Below are positions 52,401 to 53,056 of a DNA stretch of 53,056 nucleotides, piece after piece. Origin of the DNA: Candidatus Saccharimonadota bacterium (GTDB lineage: Bacteria > Patescibacteriota > Saccharimonadia > Saccharimonadales > AQU-01); the NCBI GenBank assembly GCA_018499905.2, contig JAHBAU020000001.1:1-53056 (forward strand), given 5' to 3'. The position numbers were made by a program, and so were the translations under genes. Below the pieces are notes generated by a model. It was given only the letters and a program-made list of their open reading frames with translations. It was not told the origin of the DNA and did no database searches. Every line of letters begins with the position of its first letter. Position 1 is the stretch's first letter.

Positions 52401-52811
52401 GAGTGGATTGCTATAGGGCAGTTTGTCAAAAATACGTCGTAAAAGCTGAAACTGGCCGAGTTCATCAATCGGACGCAGTAGCGGCCGTTCAATAAAGTAA
52501 TCTGGATAATTATTGATAATTCTATCTGCAAAGCTATGGAAAGTATGTATAGCCACGTGATATGCCGGCCGACCGACGATACTGACCAGTCTGTCTTGCA
52601 TGTTGCGAGCCGCGCTGTCGGTGAACGTTAGGCAAAGAATCTGGTCGGGTGTGGTGTTCGGCTGCTGCAATATAGCAGCAACGCGCATGCTTAACAGCTG
52701 TGTCTTGCCAGTGCCGGGCCCGGCAATCACCACCAACGGCCCTTCAGTCGTATCGACTGCTAAGCGCTGATTTGCATTCAGGTTATGATAATTTGTGGCA
52801 TAGTCCCGCAT
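49473..52811 (-). pseudogene. UvrD/PcrA-family helicase, interrupted by one in-frame TGA at 52296-52298
   Basis: N-part LNANQRLAVDTTEGPLVVIAGPGTGKTQLLSMRVAAIL, LCLTFTDSAARNMQDR, HTFHSFADRI; C-part YDFDDMLLEVV, YVLVDEFQDTNQAQLRIL, VVGDPNQAIYAFQGA, VQLMTAYKAKGLEFEIVF, LRLFFVALTRAKHTLHI, PD-(D/E)XK-like IDAIHRLEGNQLELIDYKTG. Both ORFs are in the same frame, with no other stop between. Confidence 0.85.
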
Positions 52812-52844
52812 AGTGCTTGCTTCTATTATCGCACTTTTAAGGGA

Positions 52845-53048
52845 TTATGGCGTTACTTGCGGTGCTTTACAGACGGTACAGGTTTCTTCAAACTCATCGA
52901 GTTTAGTCCAGGTCATTATAGCTCTAGGCCAGCCCATAACATCAGAGTAGCCAATCAGGTCAGCTAACCCTCGCAAAATCCCGGCAATCGGCCCGCTAAA
53001 AGCTTTGCCGCGCCATTCCACCACCGCGTCACGGTTACCCAGTGGCAC
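52845..53048 (-). CDS. hypothetical protein, possibly partial
   Basis: ORF at window edge with C-terminal CTVCKAPQVTP; no recognised family. Confidence 0.4.
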   Translation of the reverse strand: MPLGNRDAVVEWRGKAFSGPIAGILRGLADLIGYSDVMGWPRAIMTWTKLDEFEETCTVCKAPQVTP

Positions 53049-53056
53049 TGCATAGA

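Overview
Compact, gene-dense bacterial chromosome segment. Gene content and style (phosphoketolase + acetate kinase, complete F-type ATPase operon, giant surface protein, few catabolic genes, many soluble orphans) suggest Patescibacteria/CPR, probably Saccharibacteria-like; this is an inference, with no marker phylogeny possible here. UGA is used as a normal stop (e.g. atpG), so code 11. Main contents: partial phosphoketolase/ackA; DEAD-box helicase preceded by a long rod-like inverted structure; MutS-like ATPase; a tRNA split by a ~540-nt group I intron carrying a frameshifted HNH endonuclease ORF; a WhiB-like protein; a 2056-aa surface protein whose ~14 propeller-like repeats appear nested inside one LamG domain; MacB-type ABC transporter; smpB; a glycosyltransferase cluster; an F1Fo-ATPase operon interrupted at three places by four uncharacterised soluble-protein genes; tandem paralogues with beta-carbonic-anhydrase-like motifs; an aquaporin; and a UvrD-family helicase with one in-frame UGA. 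Many operon-leading genes have a TATAAT-like hexamer ending 6-9 nt before the start codon, pointing to widespread leaderless transcription. All calls were made by eye; no database search or folding was run.
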